NCBI GenBank assembly: GCA_029204225.1
Contig: CM055112.1
Location: forward strand, 26,177,922-26,241,921
DNA length: 64,000 nt
Reading direction: 5' to 3'
From: Diphasiastrum complanatum
Taxonomy: Eukaryota; Streptophyta; Lycopodiopsida; Lycopodiales; Lycopodiaceae
Below, piece after piece: positions 1 through 10,761 of the stretch (its first letter is position 1; every line of letters starts with the position of its first letter). The position numbers and the translations under genes are program-made. Below the pieces are notes generated by a model that did no database searches, was not told the origin of the DNA, and worked only from the letters and a program-made list of their open reading frames with translations.

Positions 1-1195
1 AATGACTCAAGTAGGAAATGAGATGCCTAAGAAAACCATGATAATCTGTAGCCCTGATCACGAAGGCGCTGTGAGGAGGATAGTGCAATCTGTATGTATC
101 GTCTGTCTATCTCTAGTAACGCCTGTATCCTCTATATATAGGAAATGAGTTGGAAAGCTGCCTCGATCTGTATAGGTGGAACTACGAACTCGGCCAGGAG
201 AATCTCATGTGGAACAGAAGGCTTCACTTGAGGGACAGAATCAAAGGCCTTCCATGCTGAGGAGGAGGCTAACCCTCTCTCTCCTGTGCTTAGCCTCCTC
301 AATCATGGCTCGCAATGTGAAGATGTGATCTATAGTAGAGTAATGGGCTCGAAAACCTGCCTGACCCATAGCATGTAGTCTCCTAGTCTCCACCTCTGAG
401 CTCACAACAAACTGAAGTATAGTACCATATAGCTTCGCTAGGACATGCCCAATCATGATGGTGCGGTAGTCACTGGGAATCATGGGGTCACCATTCTTAT
501 GGATGGGGTGGATGATGTTAGTGCACTTGGATGATGGGAAACCAGAAACAACTGCGGCATTAAGAAGGGTGGCTATGGTGGGAGCGAGTAAGTTAGAGGC
601 ATGGGAAAGGAGTTCAGACTCAAGGTCTTCAATATCTCTGGCCTTGTGAGACTTCATCTTCTTAATGGCTGCAAGTACCATGTCAGATGTGAAGAAGGAG
701 AACTCAGATGGTCGTGAAGATATGGAGATAGGTGACTCGGTAGGGACGGTATACAGGCTAGCAGCATAATCAGTCCATATGTGAAGGTCCTCCAGGAGGG
801 GTGGTGGAGATCAAGGAATGAACTCACGCCAAAAAGCGCCCGAATAAGAACTGAACAGAAGGTCAATAAGACGTTTCCCTTCAGAATCATCATAGGAACG
901 TTTCTTACGGCGGAGAACACGCTGGTAGGAGCGTCGGGAAAATCGAAGCAGGTGTGGAGCATGAATAGGTTACTGAATGATGAAGAGAACGGCACTCGGT
1001 ATCGTACCATGGGGGGTGCAACGGTCTTCGTCGAGTCTTTTTGGGATGGGGTTTTGTGGGGAGGGTTAGTGATGCAGCTGTGTGGAGAGAGGTAGTGAGA
1101 AATGCAGCCTGGGTGTCAACTGGACTGTCATGAGGAAAGGAGTGTAAAAGTGAAGCCAAGGACTGCCGGTACAATGGCATGTAAATGGGATCAAA
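1..1195 (-). pseudogene. LINE-C ORF2 remnant: linker, RT fingers, and post-RT region with the RT core deleted
   Basis: The frame at 905-1180 matches the linker of the sister copies (LYRQSLASLLHSFPHD, PPWYDTEC). The frame at 241-681 is the N-terminal half of RT (HPIHKNGDPM, then QAGFRAHYSTIDHIFTLRAM). At about 235 it jumps from the FDSVP of RT motif A straight to KPSVPHE, which in LINE-B and LINE-D lies about 200 residues further on, so the YADD active site is gone. The remaining sequence to position 1 contains stops and matches the region upstream of the C-terminal zinc finger. Confidence 0.8.
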
Positions 1196-1199
1196 TGTA

Positions 1200-2086
1200 A
1201 CTTAGCCCTGCACCACAAAGCATCTCGGCGACTCTCTAGGGAAGTGAAACGGATAATGAGTGTGGCTGCATCTCTAGTGGTCCTCCATGCGGTATCTAAC
1301 CCATCTGTCCTGTGCCCGAGAGTGGTGTCAAGAAAGCGTCTAGCTTCAGCCAAGGCATCCTGTGTATCCGGGATCCCGCGAACTCTAATGTTGTGAGATT
1401 TTTGGTCTCGCGATATTCTCTTCCGAGATGGTGGCTAAGATAACTGAGGAGATGGGAGCGCTTAGTTTGGTGCCTTTTTTCAGAACTGATGCCCAAGAGC
1501 GGGCCTCTTCTTGCTGCTTCTCAATCCTGGTTTCTAACTCTCGTATCATATTGGTGGTGGATTCCGAAGTTGCAGCTTGCTTGATCCCGATGGATTGTTC
1601 CAGTGATGCAACTTTGGACTGCAACAGGTTCTTCTCATTGATCAAGGAGGTAACCGTTCCTTTCAGCTGTGAGATTTCTTGTCGCAGGATCTTGAAATCG
1701 GCCTTGATTTGATCGATCTGCCAAGAGGAAAAAAGCTCAGTTGATTTGGAGGGTGTATACGGGATACTTGTTGTAGATTGTGGTGCCGGGAGGGAAGAGG
1801 AGCTAGCACTAATCGGGATGGGGAGGATGGGAACAAAGTCGGGAGAAAACGGTGGGATCGGCGGGCATGAGCGGGCAAGATCTGTAGCCACGCAGGCAGA
1901 CTGCTCTGCCTGCGTAGCATGGGGGTGCCACCTCAGCAGGCAGCGTTGCTTGCATGGCAGGAAGCGCTGCCACCTCAGCAGCATGGGTAGGCAAAGGCAG
2001 GTCAGCGAGGGGGGGGGGGGGGTAGACAGATCAGCGAGGGGGTGGGTAGGTAGATCAGTGAGGGGGGTAGCGTGGGTAGGCAGCAT
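1200..2086 (-). pseudogene. LINE-C ORF1: coiled coil and start of an L1-type RNA-binding domain
   Basis: The reading frame is rich in Pro, Leu and Ser at first. It is followed by a heptad-like coiled coil (about 1480-1720, with motifs such as IKADFKILRQEISQLKG) and then, after a one-base frameshift near an A-run at about 1405-1430, by a segment with IRVRGIPDTQDALAEARRFL and DTAWRTTRDAATLIIRF. The order coiled coil then RRM-like domain is that of L1 ORF1p (Transposase_22 family), an RNA-binding trimer. It breaks off at RAKL, where a deletion joins it to the middle of ORF2. The high-G first third (1750-2390) belongs to the same ORF, but its frame is scrambled by G/C runs. Confidence 0.7.
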
Positions 2087-2389
2087 CGTGGCAGGTGGAT
2101 CAAGGGTAGGCAGATCAGGGGAGGCAGGCAGACCAGGGGTAGGCAGCCCTTCGCCAATAGGCAGATCTGCAAGGGGGGGGTAGACAACATGATGGTAGGT
2201 GGGGGGTGCGATGGCAGATCCGAGAGGGGAGGAGTAGTTGCAAGGGGGGGAGTAGTTAGATCAGCGAAGGGGGGGGGGAAAGGGAGGTGGTAGCGAGGGT
2301 AGAGAGGGAGCGCGATGGTCTGCAGGGAGGATTGGAGGGCGGAGGGGCCATAGCGAGGGAGAGGGGAGCGCCCTACACCACCATCGCGA

Positions 2390-2393
<4 letters not shown>

Positions 2394-2444
<51 letters not shown>

Positions 2445-2450
2445 AGAAAG
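2394..2450 (-). repeat. (TC)n microsatellite tail of LINE-B, fused to the 5' end of LINE-C
   Basis: On the minus strand LINE-B ends with AATAAAG, then CTTTCTTC, then about 24 TC units. The next base opens LINE-C. The tract serves both as the 3' tail of one element and as the 5' flank of the other. Confidence 0.9.
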
Positions 2451-2646
2451 CTTTATTAATGTCTTTTCCATGCCAAAAGGCATATAAGACAAAAGTAGTA
2501 CATGTCAAGTATGTGGTAACTAGGAGAGCGTCTAAAGCATCTCCAATGCTGTAATAAAGAAGAAACATCTGGTACAGGCTAAGATAAATACATAAATGAA
2601 ATACATAAATGAAAAAGCATGTGCATGAAAATCATATGTATCCATG

Positions 2647-5600
2647 TCAAGAAGTCAGGGCCGTGCTGATGCTGTAGAAGGATGTAATGCGAGTTGTAAC
2701 ATCAGTAAGCGCTAGAACATGCTGGCGTCGTCGATGAGTATGAGCATATGTAGTGCGTCTCTGTCTAGGAGGCCTGGTGGGACATGTAACTCTCATGGTC
2801 GCCTGAGGCTGGGTGGTACGTCGTCTCTGCGTCCTGGGTCTGGGAATGTCGTCGCAATTGCTGTCAGTCATGTCCGCATCAGAACGTGATCTCCTGCGTG
2901 AGAAGAAGGATGTAATCTGGGACTGGGTGACTGGGTAAGTATGCTGAACTGCCTGACATAGGTCCTGTCGTAAGAGGGACATCTCACGTAGCATAAGTGC
3001 CACACAACGGGGGTCCTCGTATGAGATAAGGGACCGCAGTGTAACATGTGTCTGACGAAAAAGGCAATGATATCGCCCTCTGATCTCATAGTAAATTGGA
3101 CATGTGAAAAGGAAGTGCTCCTCTGACTCGACCATAGCTAATGAGCACAACTGGCAAGTCCGCTCCTCTTGCGGGGTGCACTGGAAGTGTCCAGTCTCAA
3201 TAGCCAACTGATGTGAAGATACTCAAAACTGGCCCAACAGAAACCGAAGCCCGTGAGATAGTCCTGAGGTGAGGTAGTGTGGCAAAACTGGAAGTCCTGC
3301 TGTGTCTAGGATAAGCTGGAAGATGGCGGATAGCTGTATGGGTGGAACCACGAACTCTGTCAGTATAATCTGGTGTGGGACGGATGGCTTAGCCCGTATC
3401 ATCCGAGATAACATGAGAACCTGCAGTTGTGAAATATGGGCCCAATCCGATGATGTAAGACCCGTACACCATACTTCTGCTGCATATAGGGTTGTGGGTA
3501 TAACGAGAGTGTCAAAAAGCTGGCATTTACTCGGGGCATCCCGAATAAACCGTCTGAAACAGAAACGCTCTAACTGGACAAGTGACGCGTGGCCCTTCCC
3601 AAGTCTGGCGGAAGCTGCCTGTCGCATACCAAAGATAGGCCCTGTAAAGAGTACGCCAAGGTAAGTGTAGGAAGATACAACCTCCAAGGGCTGCCTGTCG
3701 AAGATGAGTTCCTGGCGCTGCATAAAAGCTCTCGATGTGTTGAAAACCATAACTTTGGTTTTCAATATGTTAACCCCTAGTCCCCATCTACTGCAGAAAG
3801 CATGAAGGCTGTCGAGTTGCCGCTGTAATCCCTCTCTGGTAGAAGATAGGAGAACCACGTCATCTGCATATAAAAGTATAGCAATCAAGATACTCCCCAG
3901 TCTGCGACCTGTGCTACCACATCCCTCAATGACTCTCTCAAGCTCATCGATATATAGCCCAAACAGGGTTGGAGATAGAGAACAACCCTGTTTAACACCA
4001 ACAGTGCTCCAGATATGATCTGAGATGCCGATGTCACTCCGAAAACAACCAAGGACTCTCTCATATAGTGCCATCACTGCCAAGATCGTGTCAGTAGAAA
4101 AACTGAGATCACGAAGCCGTTGGATGAGGAGGGAACGTGGAACAGAGTCGAAGGCTTTCCTAAAGTCAACAAAACAATAGTAGACCCGCTCTTTCCTGTG
4201 TCTAGCTTCCTCAATAATGGCCCGAAGAGTGAAGATATGATCTGTAGTGGAGTAGTGTGCTCTGAAACCCGCCTGGCCCAATGCATGTAATCGCCTGGAC
4301 TCTGCCTCAGAACTGACTGCTGACTGGAGGATGGTGCCGTATAACTTGGCAATGATGTGCCCAACCATAATGTTGCGATAGTTACCAGGGTCCATGGGGT
4401 CACCAGTTTTGTGAATGGGATGGATGATGTTGGTACACCAGGAGGAAGGGAAGCCGGAGACGACTGCTCGATTGAGCAAGGTGGCTAGGGTAGGTGATAT
4501 GTGTCTGCAACATGGATTAGAAGCTCGGATTCGAGGTCATCAATATCCCGGGTGCAACGGGTTTTCAGTCTCTTAATGGCCGTCAAGACCATGTCCGAGG
4601 TGAAGAACGTGAAGGTAGTCGGCCGGGAGAGATGGAGATGGGTGTGTCTGTGGGTACAGTATACAGGGTAGTGGCATATGTAGTCCAAGTATGAAGGTCA
4701 GTGAGGGGGGGAGGTGGGGTACGGGGAATGAATTCCCTCCAAAAGACGCCAGTGGAGGAACTACAAAGGGAATCGACTAGGCTTTTCCCTTTTGGGGTTT
4801 CATACACTCGTTTCTTCCGGCGGAGGGTGTGATGGAGAGATCGACGAGCTGCATGGAGAAAATGTGTGTTATGAAGTCTAGCTTGGGTGACTTGGAGATG
4901 AAGGAAACGACATTCGGCGTCAAACCAGGGAGGTCGGATGGGGTGTGATGAAGTGGGTGGGCGTCGATGTGGCTTCGAGGAAAAGGAAGATGATGCAGCA
5001 TTATGGAGTGAAGTGGTAAGGAAGGTAGCTTGTGTTTCTAACGGTGCGTGGTGTGGGAAACGACGAAGAAATGGGTTGACGGCCTCCTGGTATGTTTGGA
5101 TGTGGGAATGATCAAAAGTGTACTTGGGTGCACGGGAGATGAGTGGAGTAATGGGTGGTTGGAGGGTCGGGATGGAGCCCATACTGAAAGATAGAAAGGA
5201 GTGATTGGATAGGGTGGTGTGAAGAATCTGGAAATCGGACAGGAGTGGGATAAAACCTGGTGACCCCATGAGATAGTCGACGACACTGTGTCCTTCACTG
5301 TGTGGGTGGCAAGTGAATCTGCCAGAATGTGGCCAACAAGCTAAGCCATTATAAATGGCCAACTCGTGAGCTTCACCCATCTGTAAAAGGTACTCTCCAT
5401 AGCTCGTGATAGGGCCCATCTCGTCCTCTGAGGTCCTAGTGATACCAATGTCCTCGCAATCAATAGCTCGTGTACGTAAGATGTCATCCGTGTCATGAAA
5501 ATCCACCTGTCTGGTAGCAGTCCTGGCATTAAAGTCGCCAGTGAGAAGGACATAACCCCGATCTGAGACTCTGACAATGTCTGCTAAAGATCAGCATAGG

Positions 5601-6010
5601 GAGAACCTGATCCGTCCGCAAAGGAGGAAGACTCTGGAGGAAAGTAGCAGGCAGCAATGAAGAGATCCCTATCCAAATCAATAGCTCATCCAGTAATGTG
5701 AACCCATATGTATCGTGCCTGTCCATCATGTCGGATAAACTCTATCGCTGACTGTAATGACTCCCGATAAAGACATGCCACTCCACTTGAACCTCTGCCA
5801 CTCGTTGATCGCGTCTCTGTCCTATAAACTAAATTCCATCTGTAGCCTACAAATGTGGGTAGTCCTCGCTTTGGGCTCTCGTGTGTCTCCATAAAGAAGA
5901 GTATATCTCTATTTGTGATAAAGTCAGTAAGATCTCCAGCCGTGGATGGTGAGTGTATGCCGTTGCAGTTCCATACTCCAAGCTGCAAGTGGTGTGGAGG
6001 GGGTCCCGGG
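2647..6010 (-). pseudogene. LINE-B ORF2: AP endonuclease, reverse transcriptase, C-terminal zinc finger
   Basis: The endonuclease starts near 5990 with LGVWNCNGIHS, continues with METHE (catalytic Glu) and GVACLYRE, and after stops with FNAR and HSVVDY; the usual SDHS is SNHS here. RT is the open frame 3223-4479 (418 residues): FVDFRKAFDSV (motif A, residues 103-113), GVKQGCSLSPTLF (motif B, 161-173) and YADD (motif C, 204-207), all intact. The C-terminal domain (2647-3207) has a Cys-X2-Cys...His-X4-Cys finger (CQLCSLAM, EEHFLFTC), then LISYEDPRC and a basic tail. Stops and frameshifts near 5690, 5510 and 3215 break the protein. ORF2 proteins of this class nick DNA and reverse-transcribe their own RNA at the nick. 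Confidence 0.88.
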
Positions 6011-6039
6011 ATGCTCCCAAGCCCGGGGACCCCAATTTC

Positions 6040-7320
6040 CTATAGGCTGTTTCCGGATGTAGTACCATTGAGGTACCGAACAGCGCCATCTCGATAGATC
6101 ACTCGTCTTCCAGTAGCTTTGGCAGTTTGGAATGCTTGACGTCTTTCTTCAACCTGTATATAGGTAAGGTCATCATCCATGAAGATCTTGGTGTCTTTCA
6201 ACTTGGCTCTTTTCCGCAAGGTTTCTTTACGATACCTAAGTGACGTAAAGCGGAGGACCAAAGTAGTGGTGTCTTTTTTGGTGCGCCATGCTGTATCAAA
6301 ACCTTCTACATTGTGTCCTAGGGTGGTACATAGAAATCTTTTTGCTTCTTCAATGGCGTTTTGGGTATCGACAATGCCTCGTACCCTAATATTGAGAGCC
6401 TTGGAATCTCGAAGTTTTTCTTCCGTAAGAGTGGCGGAAATGAACGATGAAAGAGGGGCAGACTTACTTCCACCATCGGCTGTCCAAGGTGGGCCATGTT
6501 CTGGTCGATTCTCTGTGTTGGCTCAACTGCTGTTCCAGGTCTTGTAACTTCGTCATTGTCTCTGCTTGCGGCTGGGAAGCACACTTGTTATCCATTTCTG
6601 TCCGAAGTTGTTGGTTCTCTGTGCGTAGATGTATGATTTCCAGTTTCAAGGTTTGTACATCTGCTTTCAGCTCTTTCAATTGGTAGGCTAAAAAAATTTC
6701 GAAGGATTTGGAGGTCGTGTAATCTGCGTGGGATAGAAAGGGGGTGTCCGGGGCAGCATTGGCAAGGATGGGAGTGGAAGGGACAGGAGATGAAGGAGGG
6801 GGGCCGGAGTGGGAAGCGAGGAGAGGGGGGGGCTGTTAGTGTGTGGCGAGGGAAGGGGCGCCTGCTGCACAGCAGTATGGGGAAGCTCTTGAACAGTAGA
6901 GAGGGCAGCAGCAAGGGCGGAGGAGGTAGAATGGAGGGTGGCAACCGGTGGGGCGGAGGTAGCAGGTGGGGCGGGGACCGCAGGTGGGGTGGAGGCTGCA
7001 GGGGAGATATCAGGTGGGACGGGGACCGCAGGTGGGGTGGAGGCCGCAGGGGAGATATCAGGTGTGGAGGCATTGGGTGGGGCAGAGGCAGCAAGTGGGG
7101 TGGAGGGGGAGAGCTGGAGGGCGACAGCAGGTGGAACGGGTGGGGCAAAAGTAGGGGGGAGGGCAGTAGCAGGTGGAGCGGGTGCAGCAGGTGGAGCAGG
7201 TGGGGCAGGGGTAGGGTGGAGGGCAGCAGCAGGTGGAGTGCAGGATGAGGTAGGAGGAGATGGAGGGGGGCGGGGGGGGGGTTTGGGGGAGCAAGGGCTC
7301 CCCCTGGTTTTACGGGCCAT
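6040..7320 (-). pseudogene. LINE-B ORF1: Pro/Ala-rich region, coiled coil, L1 ORF1p-like RNA-binding domain
   Basis: The start chosen is the ATG at 7320 (MARKTRGSP). Roughly the first 200 residues are low-complexity Pro, Ala, Ser and Thr, with a 48-bp tandem repeat. A one-base frameshift near 6740 leads into a coiled coil (YQLKELKADVQTLKLEI). A second shift near 6480 leads into LNIRVRGIVDTQNAIEEAKR, DTAWRTKKDTTTLVLRFTS and finally DDDLTYIQVEERRQAF and RRVIYRDGAVRYLNG. This last part has the layout of the L1 ORF1p RRM plus C-terminal domain (Transposase_22). Most angiosperm L1 ORF1 proteins instead carry DUF4283 and a zinc knuckle. The likely role is binding element RNA. Domain assignment is by motif order, not by a search. 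Confidence 0.75.
6973..7066 (-). repeat. 48-bp tandem repeat inside LINE-B ORF1
   Basis: Two nearly identical 48-bp units (starting at 6973 and 7021) encode the repeated peptide PDISPAASTPPAV. They expand the Pro/Ala-rich N-terminus. Confidence 0.8.
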
Positions 7321-7364
7321 GGAGGAGGGCGCTGATGGAGGAGCGGTGGAGGAGGGCGGACTAG

Positions 7365-7368
<4 letters not shown>

Positions 7369-7404
<36 letters not shown>
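7369..7404 (-). repeat. (TC)n tail of LINE-A, fused to the 5' end of LINE-B
   Basis: On the minus strand the truncated LINE-A ends ATTAATAAAGCT and runs into about 18 TC units. The LINE-B 5' end follows with no other DNA between. Confidence 0.9.
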
Positions 7405-7407
<3 letters not shown>

Positions 7408-8140
7408 TATTAATGTGTTGTTGGTACTCGTAGGTACAAAAGATTGACTAAGGTATATGAAGTGTGCCATAACCATATGAGCGTACTAAACGTCTCCATA
7501 AATAACAACAAGGAAAAGAAATTAATACAAAGTTCTCTCAAATAGAGCATTATTGAAGTACTAACTAGATAATAAGTGTCATGTCTCTACATGTCCCTAT
7601 TTGTCAACCCTCCAGAAAAAGGATGTGATGGTGGTGTCCTCATCTCTTTGCTATTGAGCTATATTTCTGTAATGACGTTGAGCGTGAGGTCTATGCTATC
7701 TCTATTGTTGTTGCTGCATTTGTCACTTGCTCTGCCTGAAATTGGAAACATGGCTCGATCTGCTGCACTGACGTTGGCGCGCGATGTTTGTGTCTCACTA
7801 GAATATCTATCTTATCCTTCAATTTGTCCTTTGTATCGTCTATAGATTTTTGTTTCATCAAGGCTATGCGGCGTGGGTCCTCATATGTAATTAGAGAATG
7901 AGGTGTCATGATTGTATCCTGATGTGAGCCATAGTATCTCCTCCTAATCTCTAAATATGTTGGATATTTGAAGATGAAATGGTCTTCATCCTCAATCTCC
8001 CCAAGTGTACAGATCTGAAAATTTTTGTCCTCTCTGTGTACGCTATGAAAATGTCTTGTCTCAACATGTAGCTGATGTGATGAGACTCTAAATTGTCCTA
8101 GTATAGACCTCGATCCATGTGTCTTTTTCCATCTGGAACG
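7405..8140 (-). mobile_element. LINE-A, 5'-truncated and decayed LINE 3' end
   Basis: Only the region after RT is left. The minus strand reads QFRVSSHQLHVETRHFHS, then ICTLGEIEDEDHFIFK and PTYLEIRRRYYG (zinc-finger region with the last Cys lost), then SLITYEDPRRIALM, then 3' UTR ending in AATAAA at about 7405-7412. It is more diverged from LINE-B and LINE-D than these are from each other, so it may be older. The 5' edge near 8140 is approximate. Confidence 0.8.
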
Positions 8141-9124
8141 TTATAGACCTTTCCAACTCATACGGTGCCTATAAAAGGATTGTAATCCCATAGGTATCTA
8201 GGGTAGGGCAGCCACACAATCAACCTCCATGAAGCGGGATCTATAGGAGAAGGGTTTCACCTTGAGCTGTCCATCCCAAACTATCAAACTCCAATCTGAA
8301 ACTTTACTCTAAACCTAGCACATCAAGTACACATGGATCTGAAACTTCGATCCTCGTTAATTTCCCTGCATGTCAGAACATCAAGAAGCATGAAACATGG
8401 TGGAGTTGGCTGCCTTGTCTCCTCCCAACCTTTGTTGCATAGATTATGATGAGGAATGCCTCTCTCTAGGCTCACTTATGCACAATCATCAAGCACCCCT
8501 TAACCTTGACCTTTCCTAACGTCGACACTTGCTACTTGGCAAGCGAGTCAACTGACATGTGTCACTCATACATTAGACCAAGTGTCCCAGTGAGCATGTG
8601 ACACGTGTCATGTTTGACCAGTCAACCCTTACATGTGTCACTAATTCACTAGACCAAGTGTCCCAGTGAGCATATGACACATGTCATGTTGACTAGTCGA
8701 CTCCTACTTTCAAGGAGGTCAGTCGAGCCACTCTAGATAAATGACCTAGTACCCCATGCCAAAGCCAAGCACGACTCTATGAGGTCCAATGCCAACTAAT
8801 TATAGTTTATTTGCAAATTGCTTACAAAGGTCACAAAGCATATGAACATCAATGGCTGCCGATAGCTCAGGCAAATCTCTAGCCAAGAGTATAGCTCCTC
8901 TACAAGAAGCTCAAGACTCCAAAACATGAAAACCTAAATAATGAATAGCCTTAGTGGCTATGTATAACTAGAACTACCTCCCTTCAATTTAGTTGGAGGG
9001 AAATATGAAATTCAAATAAGGAACCACATAAAATAGTGTGTCAGGGCATGTAAAATGTAATAAAAAAGTTGCATGTCCCTTAATAATGATCAAGAGAGGA
9101 GTACGAAAAATTTGTCCATAAAAC
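8141..9124. other. Non-coding stretch, no gene seen
   Basis: AT-rich sequence between LINE-A and a Ty3 fragment, probably inside the TerC intron after exon 8. I saw no TerC exon in it. It holds one tandem duplication, listed separately. Confidence 0.5.
8555..8706. repeat. Tandem duplication, 76-bp unit, two copies
   Basis: Units at 8555-8629 and 8631-8706 share ACATGTGTCACT, AGACCAAGTGTCCCAGTG, AGCAT and TGACACATGTCATG with about ten differences. Each unit is itself rich in the partial palindrome ACATGTGTCA / TGACACATGT. Confidence 0.85.
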
Positions 9125-9145
9125 GTTGAGTTTCAGCTTGGAGAT

Positions 9146-9631
9146 ATGGTTTATCTACGCCTATGGTTTGCACGTCATCATTTTGTCCAAGGCCATGCTT
9201 CTACTGAGAAGCTTGCACCACGTTATTATGGGCCTTATCGCATTTTGGAGGTTCTTAGTCCAATGACATATCGCTTACAGCTTCCTGCTTCCACACGCGC
9301 CTGTGATGTATTTCATGTCAATTTATTACGTGCTGCTATTGAGGATGACGCTCCTTGTGATGCTGAGTTTCCTACTACTCCAGAGTTATTTCCATTTTTC
9401 CCTGCTGCTATATTACAGGTTCGTCTATACCATAGTCGACGCCACCGGCAGATTCAGTTTTTGGTCCAGTGGGATGGTCGTCCTATTGAGGAGGCCACAT
9501 GGGAGCCTATTGATGTCTTTTATCATACACCATCACTTGCGGATCAGGCTCGTGCTCTTGCTGCACTTGTTAATTCCTCTACATCAGATGTTCTTCTAGT
9601 TGTTGATGCACCAGGGCTTGCTGCTATTTGA
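9146..9631 (+). pseudogene. Chromovirus integrase C-terminus with chromodomain
   Basis: An open frame of 161 residues without the catalytic core. Residues 1-60 are the integrase C-terminal barrel (KLAPRYYGPYRILEVLSP, YRLQLPAS, VFHVNLLR). Residues 105-150 are a chromodomain (QIQFLVQWDGRP, EEATWEP), which in chromoviruses is thought to steer insertion through histone marks. Truncated at the 5' side, so it cannot act alone. The first Met shown is an internal residue of the former polyprotein. Confidence 0.88.
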
Positions 9632-9676
9632 TCCAGTTTCTTTTCAGCAATTGGGTCTACTTTTTGTGCCAGGGAG

Positions 9677-10119
9677 AGTTATGGACTCGGCTCATTACAT
9701 TCGCCGCGTCCATTTACATTTACTTTACTTTATGCATAAGCAGGCCTTGGGCAATTTTTTATTCATTAGTGACACTTAGACTATATGGTTGGCCTTTGGC
9801 CTTATTACTCATTATTAGGCCATTTGGACATATTACTGGAGAGTGGGGGCCTTCTTGGAGGGCGCACTATTTTCCCTCCCAGTTGGGCCCTAGCCACCGG
9901 AAGCTTCCTTTTAGGGCTTCCTCTTGGCTATAAGTAGGGAAACTGTGTCATTTGTTATTCAGCTGATGATATTGATCTTTCTCTTTAGCCTCCTTAATCT
10001 CTCTCTTTCCTGCTTTCTAGGGTTAAGTCTTGCTTATGTGCTGCTTTCATAGCTTAAGTCTTGCTTATGTGATGCTTTCATAGCTTAGCTCTAGATCAGT
10101 TGTGGCTCTATTCGTAACT
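9677..10119 (+). repeat. 3' LTR with AG...CT ends (443 bp)
   Basis: Starts AGTTATGGACT directly after the polypurine tract and ends GTAACT. The ends are set by comparison with the nested LTR at 40195-40545, which has a perfect target duplication, and with the LTR start at 39130. It contains a TATA-like CTATAAG near 9928 and a short internal duplication (GCTTAAGTCTTGCTTATGTG) near 10025-10085. Confidence 0.75.
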
Positions 10120-10704
10120 CCTAGGGTACCATATATCACTCTTGAAATGGACATGATCCTTCATCTTTAACCATCATTTATTACCACTATGAAGAACTAA
10201 AAAAATGAAGAAATGGTGAATCTTTTTTTAATTGGGCTAATTCTCGCTTTCTAGAGTTCATATTGTTAGTTTCAACGAAGATTTAGAATCTTCAAACATT
10301 TACAGTAGGTCTTGAGTGATTGCTACTGCTCTTTCCTTTACTATTTCAAGGGTATGTTTATTGTGGTCCACCAACCATCATTGTAACAAGCTTGTAGGAA
10401 CCTCTCTAAACATGGGCAATCCATCATTCTTGCCTAATTCAAATAAATTGGTGGGTTTAAGGTTCAAAAATTAGAGGCTATAAAGCCTTTCTCAAATATT
10501 GCTCAAAAAATAAAGTGGACAAAATTTTCCTTAAATTTGTGATTATATCACATTCAATGATTCATAAACACTATAAAGAAAGAATGTTGCTAGATTTTAC
10601 AAAGTGAAAAACCAACTTGTGACGAATAGTGACATGAGGTGATCAATTATTGGATGATTTTGCAACATGAAATGGATAGAAATAACTAGGAAAGGTGAAA
10701 ATAC
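10120..10704. other. TerC intron downstream of exon 8
   Basis: AT-rich, stops in all frames, no repeat recognised. No further TerC exon is visible here. Confidence 0.5.
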
Positions 10705-10761
10705 CTTGTATGATGAAAAGAGAAGAACACTCGCAAATATAAGATTGACTGCTTCAAAATT
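10705..10761 (-). CDS. TERC: TerC exon 8
   Basis: 57 nt, phase 0 to 0, encoding NFEAVNLIFASVLLFSSYK, a membrane segment that matches the family motif (F)EAVNLxFAxxLLFSS. Acceptor TTGTCTCAG and donor GTATTT. It is the last exon in the window; the acidic loop and later membrane segments of TerC should follow at lower coordinates, outside the window. Confidence 0.9.

Larger units (their letters stand above)
1..2393 (-). mobile_element. LINE-C, L1-like non-LTR retrotransposon with two internal deletions, running off the left edge
   Basis: Read on the minus strand, the element starts right after the (TC)n tail of the next LINE and runs to position 1. It keeps a Pro-rich ORF1 start, a coiled coil, the beginning of the ORF1 RNA-binding domain, the linker between endonuclease and reverse transcriptase (RT), the start of RT and part of the region after RT. 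Comparison with LINE-B and LINE-D in this window shows two deletions. One removes the end of ORF1 and nearly all of the endonuclease (junction near 1195). The other removes the catalytic core of RT (junction near 235). It is a dead copy. The 3' end lies outside the window. Confidence 0.85.
2451..7368 (-). mobile_element. LINE-B, near full-length L1-like non-LTR retrotransposon
   Basis: About 4.9 kb on the minus strand, from a GC-rich 5' start at about 7368 to a 3' end with AATAAA at about 2456. Order: ORF1 (Pro/Ala-rich N-terminus, coiled coil, RRM-like and C-terminal domain), a short spacer, then ORF2 (apurinic endonuclease, RT, CCHC-type C-terminal zinc finger, basic tail). Both ends touch TC microsatellites and sister LINEs in the same orientation. 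It is the most complete copy here but carries several frameshifts and stops, so it is not autonomous. Confidence 0.9.
9125..10119 (+). mobile_element. Ty3 chromovirus, 5'-truncated: integrase end, chromodomain and 3' LTR
   Basis: The fragment starts abruptly in integrase (GTTGAGTTTCAGCTTGG, the same words as in the minus-strand copy near 39.64 kb). It continues through a chromodomain, a polypurine tract (9671-9676, AGGGAG) and one complete LTR. Everything 5' of the integrase C-terminus is missing. It sits in the TerC intron downstream of exon 8. Confidence 0.88.

Noticed and set aside
1746-2487. Plus-strand Gly/Arg-rich frames ending in RERERE
   Set aside because: Antisense of LINE-C ORF1 and of the (TC)n tract.
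6790-7447. Long plus-strand frames of Gly/Ala/Arg-rich protein
   Set aside because: They are the antisense of LINE-B ORF1; GC-rich low-complexity DNA has few stops on either strand.
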